The notes below the pieces were generated by a model. It worked only from the letters and a program-made list of their open reading frames with translations, was not told where the DNA came from and ran no database searches. A stretch of 64,000 nucleotides of DNA from Streptomyces chattanoogensis (GTDB lineage Bacteria > Actinomycetota > Actinomycetes > Streptomycetales > Streptomycetaceae), in assembly GCF_001294335.1 (NCBI RefSeq), contig NZ_LGKG01000174.1, positions 62,001 through 126,000 on the forward strand, read 5' to 3'. Below are positions 61,400 to 64,000 of the stretch, one piece after another. Position numbers and translations under genes: made by a program. The first letter of the stretch is position 1, and each line of letters begins with the position of its first letter.

Positions 61400-62901
61400 C
61401 GGTCTCCTTCAGGGGCGGAACGCTCGGGTCCGGCGGCGGCACGGCCGGCCAGGGGGGCGGTGACGGCGTACAGGACGCCCGCGACGATCAAGGCCACCAC
61501 GACGCCGAGGTTCATGGCGCCCAGGGTGCCGTGCGCGGCGCGGTCGCTGAGCAGAAAGCCCACGGCCTTGGCGATGTGGGGGTCGGCGGAGGTGATCAGG
61601 CCCAGTCCGACGGCGGTGGCGAGGGCGAGCGAGAGCACCGCGGGCCAGCCCATGGGCCGTACGGAGGCGAGAGCGAAGCCCGTCCGGCGGCGGCGCCACT
61701 GCTCCACCAGGAAAACCGCGGTCCAGCCGGCCATCGCCACACCGATGATGGACAAGAAGGCCTGGAACGTGGCGAAGAAGCTGGGCGAGACGAACAGGAC
61801 GTACCAGCCGCCGACGGCCATCAGGACCCCGTCCACCAGGACCGCGAAGTGCCTCCGGACCGGCACGCCCAGGGCCAGCATCGACATGCCCGAGCTGTAG
61901 ATGTCCATGATCGCCCCGGAGGCGAAGCCCCCGATGGCGGTGAGCAGATACGGGACCAGGAACCAGGTCGGCAGTTCCGCGGCGAGGGCGCCCACCGGGT
62001 CGGCGGCCGCGGCCTGCGCCAGCTCGGGGTCACCGGCATTCAGCAGCACCCCGAAGACCAGCAGCACCACCGGGGCCAGCACCCCGCCGAGCGTCGTCCA
62101 GCCGGTGATGGCCCGGCCGCTGCTCGTGCGCGGCAGGTAACGGCTGTAGTCGGCAGCGCAGTTGACCCAGCCCAGGCCCAGCAGCGTCATCGCGAACACG
62201 ATGCCGCCGATGAACGTACCGAGGTCGCCCGGCCTGCCACCGCCCAGCGCGGACGGATCGATGCGGTCGGCCATCAGCACCATGTAGACCACGGTCATCG
62301 CGGTGATCGCCGCGGTCAGATACTTCTGCACCTTCATGATCAGCGCGTGTCCGAAGATCCCGACGACCACCACCGACACCGCCGTCACGCCAAAGCACAG
62401 CGCCTGTGCCGCCGTGGTGGGCGTCGTCCCGTCGGCCCGTGCGAAGGCACCGGGCGAGACCCTGGCCAGGATGGCGGCGCCGCCCAGGGAGGAGAGCGCG
62501 ACCAGTACCGTTTCCCAACCGACGTTCGAGACATAGCTGAACAGGGTGGGCAGCTTGTTGCCCTGGAGGCCGAAGGAGACCCGGCCGATGGCCATCGTGG
62601 GCGCGCCGGTGCGCGCCCCGGCTATGGAGATCAGGCCGACCAGGACGAAGGACAGCACATAGCCGATGGTCCCGGTGGCGATTGCCTGCCAGGGGCCGAG
62701 TCCGAGGCCCATGAGGTAGATCCCGTAGGCGATGCACAGCAGGGACAGCCCCGATGCGGCCCAGGGCCAGAACAGGGACCGGGGCGTGCCGTGCCGTTCG
62801 GACTCGGGCACCGGATCGATGCCGTTGCGTTCGACGGTACGTGCCGAGGCGTGTGCACCGGGGCGCGTCCCGCCCCGCTCCCGTTCCTGCTGCTGCGTCA
62901 T
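61396..62901 (-). CDS. NCS1-family purine/cytosine permease-like transporter
   Basis: Permease of 501 residues with about twelve transmembrane segments. Its hydrophilic N-terminus (to about 40) precedes PWAASGLSLLCIAYGIYLMGLGLGPWQAIATGTIGYVLSF. APTMAIGRVSFGLQGNKLPTLFSYVSNVGWETV is the conserved NCS1 signature region, and CAADYSRYLPR with LLTAIGGFASGAIMDIYSSGMSMLALG is also characteristic. It should import a nucleobase or related compound with a cation. The start at 62901 lacks a clear ribosome site. Coupled to the methyltransferase gene. Confidence 0.87.
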   Translation of the reverse strand: MTQQQERERGGTRPGAHASARTVERNGIDPVPESERHGTPRSLFWPWAASGLSLLCIAYGIYLMGLGLGPWQAIATGTIGYVLSFVLVGLISIAGARTGAPTMAIGRVSFGLQGNKLPTLFSYVSNVGWETVLVALSSLGGAAILARVSPGAFARADGTTPTTAAQALCFGVTAVSVVVVGIFGHALIMKVQKYLTAAITAMTVVYMVLMADRIDPSALGGGRPGDLGTFIGGIVFAMTLLGLGWVNCAADYSRYLPRTSSGRAITGWTTLGGVLAPVVLLVFGVLLNAGDPELAQAAAADPVGALAAELPTWFLVPYLLTAIGGFASGAIMDIYSSGMSMLALGVPVRRHFAVLVDGVLMAVGGWYVLFVSPSFFATFQAFLSIIGVAMAGWTAVFLVEQWRRRRTGFALASVRPMGWPAVLSLALATAVGLGLITSADPHIAKAVGFLLSDRAAHGTLGAMNLGVVVALIVAGVLYAVTAPLAGRAAAGPERSAPEGDR

Positions 62902-63109
62902 GCGCCCATGATCCCCCAGAGCGGCGTGGAACCGGGTCGCCGAGAACTCACGCAGTTTCGTTGAAATGGAAGGTAATCGCGAGCGGTCGGAGGTACGGTC
63001 CTCGCTACGGATTTCCGGACGGCACTCTGCCGCCGGGGGCTCCTTTCGCCGAGCCCTGCGTCCGCCCCCCCCACGACGTGTGCTACCCGCATCCTGGAGG
63101 AGACGTCCG

Positions 63110-63724
63110 ATGAACGCTGCACAAGGGGCCCAGGAGGGCGCGCGCCCGGGCCCCGGCTCCGAGTTGGGCCTGAAGATCCTGGTCGCGGGAGGCTTCGGAG
63201 CGGGCAAGACAACCCTGGTGGGATCGGTCAGCGAGATCCGTCCGCTGCGCACCGAGGAACGGCTCAGCGAAGCCGGCGAAGGGGTGGACGACACCCGGGG
63301 CGTGGCCGGCAAGCACACCACAACGGTGGCCATGGACTTCGGCCGCATCACCATCAGGCAGGGCCTGTCCCTGTTCCTCTTCGGCACCCCGGGGCAGGAC
63401 CGCTTCTGGTTTCTGTGGGACGACCTGTCGGACGGCGCGCTGGGCGCCGTGGTCCTGGCCGACACCCGGCGGCTGGCGGACTGCTTCCCCGCGGTGGACT
63501 ACTTCGAGCGCCGCGCCATACCGTTCCTGGTCGCCGTCAACTGCTTTGCGCAGGCGCGGTCCTACGGCGCGGACGAGGTCGCCCGCGCCCTCGACCTGGA
63601 CCGCGGCACCCCGGTGGTCCTCTGCGACGCACGGGACCGCGACTCGGGGAAGGAGGTGCTGATCCGCCTGGTCGAGCATGCCGGGCGGCGGCACACCGCC
63701 CGGCAGCTGAATGCGGTGGGGTAG
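63110..63724 (+). CDS. CvnD-like GTP/ATP-binding protein, orphan
   Basis: Small GTPase-like protein of 204 residues of the conservon CvnD family. The P-loop is VAGGFGAGKTTLVGSVSEI near 24-42, followed by TTTVAMDFGRI, the GTPGQDRFWFLWDDL switch and VAVNCFA, an NxCF version of the NKxD motif. CvnD normally follows cvnA (histidine-kinase-like), cvnB and cvnC. Here the upstream neighbour is divergent and the downstream gene convergent, so it is an orphan. ATG at 63110 has GGAGGAG 7 bases upstream. Confidence 0.85.
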   Translation: MNAAQGAQEGARPGPGSELGLKILVAGGFGAGKTTLVGSVSEIRPLRTEERLSEAGEGVDDTRGVAGKHTTTVAMDFGRITIRQGLSLFLFGTPGQDRFWFLWDDLSDGALGAVVLADTRRLADCFPAVDYFERRAIPFLVAVNCFAQARSYGADEVARALDLDRGTPVVLCDARDRDSGKEVLIRLVEHAGRRHTARQLNAVG

Positions 63725-63757
63725 CCGGGGCGGCGGGCCGCCGGCCGGCCGCGCCGG

Positions 63758-64000
63758 TCAGTCCGCGAGGTCCGCGAAGGCAATGGCCTTGTCGATCCGT
63801 ACCCGTACCACCAGCTCGCCCGGCACGCCGTTCCGGGCGCCGAATTCCTCCGCGCGGTCCTCACCCATGTAGCGGGCCGCGATCCGGGTCGCCCAGTGCC
63901 GCACATCGGCCAGATCCTCGCTGATTTCCGCCGATCCCTGCACGACCACGAAGGAGAACGGCGGCCGCTCGTCGTCCACACACAGCGCGACTCTGTTGTC
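63758..64000 (-). CDS. PNPOx-like FMN/F420-binding protein, 3' part only
   Basis: The last 80 codons of a gene running off the window edge. NRVALCVDDERPPFSFVVVQGSAEISEDLADVRHWATRIAARYMGEDRAEEF is typical of the pyridoxamine-phosphate-oxidase-like split beta-barrel group, where actinobacterial members bind F420 or FMN. The family start and the cofactor-specific residues lie outside the window. Stop at 63758, convergent with the CvnD-like gene. Confidence 0.75.
   Translation of the reverse strand, partial: DNRVALCVDDERPPFSFVVVQGSAEISEDLADVRHWATRIAARYMGEDRAEEFGARNGVPGELVVRVRIDKAIAFADLAD

Overview
This 64 kb window reads as chromosomal DNA of a Streptomyces or close relative. GC is very high, GTG and TTG starts are common, many neighbouring genes overlap by 4 bp (ATGA or GTGA), and several families are typical of the group: MmyB-type HTH regulators, CvnD-type GTPases, LysX, streptogrisin-type proteases and EshA-like shell proteins. 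I see no insertion sequence, integrase, CRISPR array, tRNA or rRNA. Almost every gene is intact; only the first and last are cut by, or start at, the window edge. I count about 52 protein-coding genes.

Left part (1-19,700): a SMI1/KNR4-like gene at the edge; an alaA-type aminotransferase divergent from a leaderless HxlR regulator coupled to a HAD phosphatase; a two-gene unit of a P-loop NTPase and a membrane-anchored periplasmic-binding-like protein; a GH18 enzyme; an MmyB-type regulator facing an operon of a quinone oxidoreductase and two paired acyl-CoA dehydrogenases; two secreted or membrane proteins of unknown role; a LysR/EamA divergent pair; an NlpC/P60-like protein; a streptogrisin-type protease; a hot-dog thioesterase.

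Middle (18,900-36,600): a DeoR-controlled carbohydrate operon (polyol-type MFS permease, two FGGY kinases, histidine phosphatase, D-2-hydroxyacid dehydrogenase) whose substrate I cannot name; a LysR regulator; a phosphoesterase-MFS-TolB-like operon; lysX; a small membrane protein preceded by a CRP-like palindrome; a phosphodiester glycosidase and a Tat-type amidase.

Core of interest (36,857-44,028): two adjacent Family 2B encapsulin shell genes (HK97-type shell with an inserted cyclic-nucleotide-binding-like domain), preceded on the same strand by a ROK regulator and the xylulokinase gene xylB, with xylA divergent. The arrangement suggests a two-component shell linked to xylulose phosphorylation. 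The shell genes also have their own candidate promoter and a leader hairpin.

Right part (44,078-64,000): acetylxylan esterase, a septum-formation-like membrane protein, an amino-acid ABC transporter with a HAD phosphatase, mmuM, a GH2 beta-galactosidase, a SWIM/SNF2 pair with unusual direct repeats upstream, small unknown proteins, an MpaB-family oxygenase, a methyltransferase coupled to an NCS1 permease, an orphan CvnD-like GTPase and the 3' part of a PNPOx-like gene.

Sugar use is a recurrent theme (xylose, acetylxylan, beta-galactoside, the FGGY operon), so much of the right half may serve plant-polymer catabolism.
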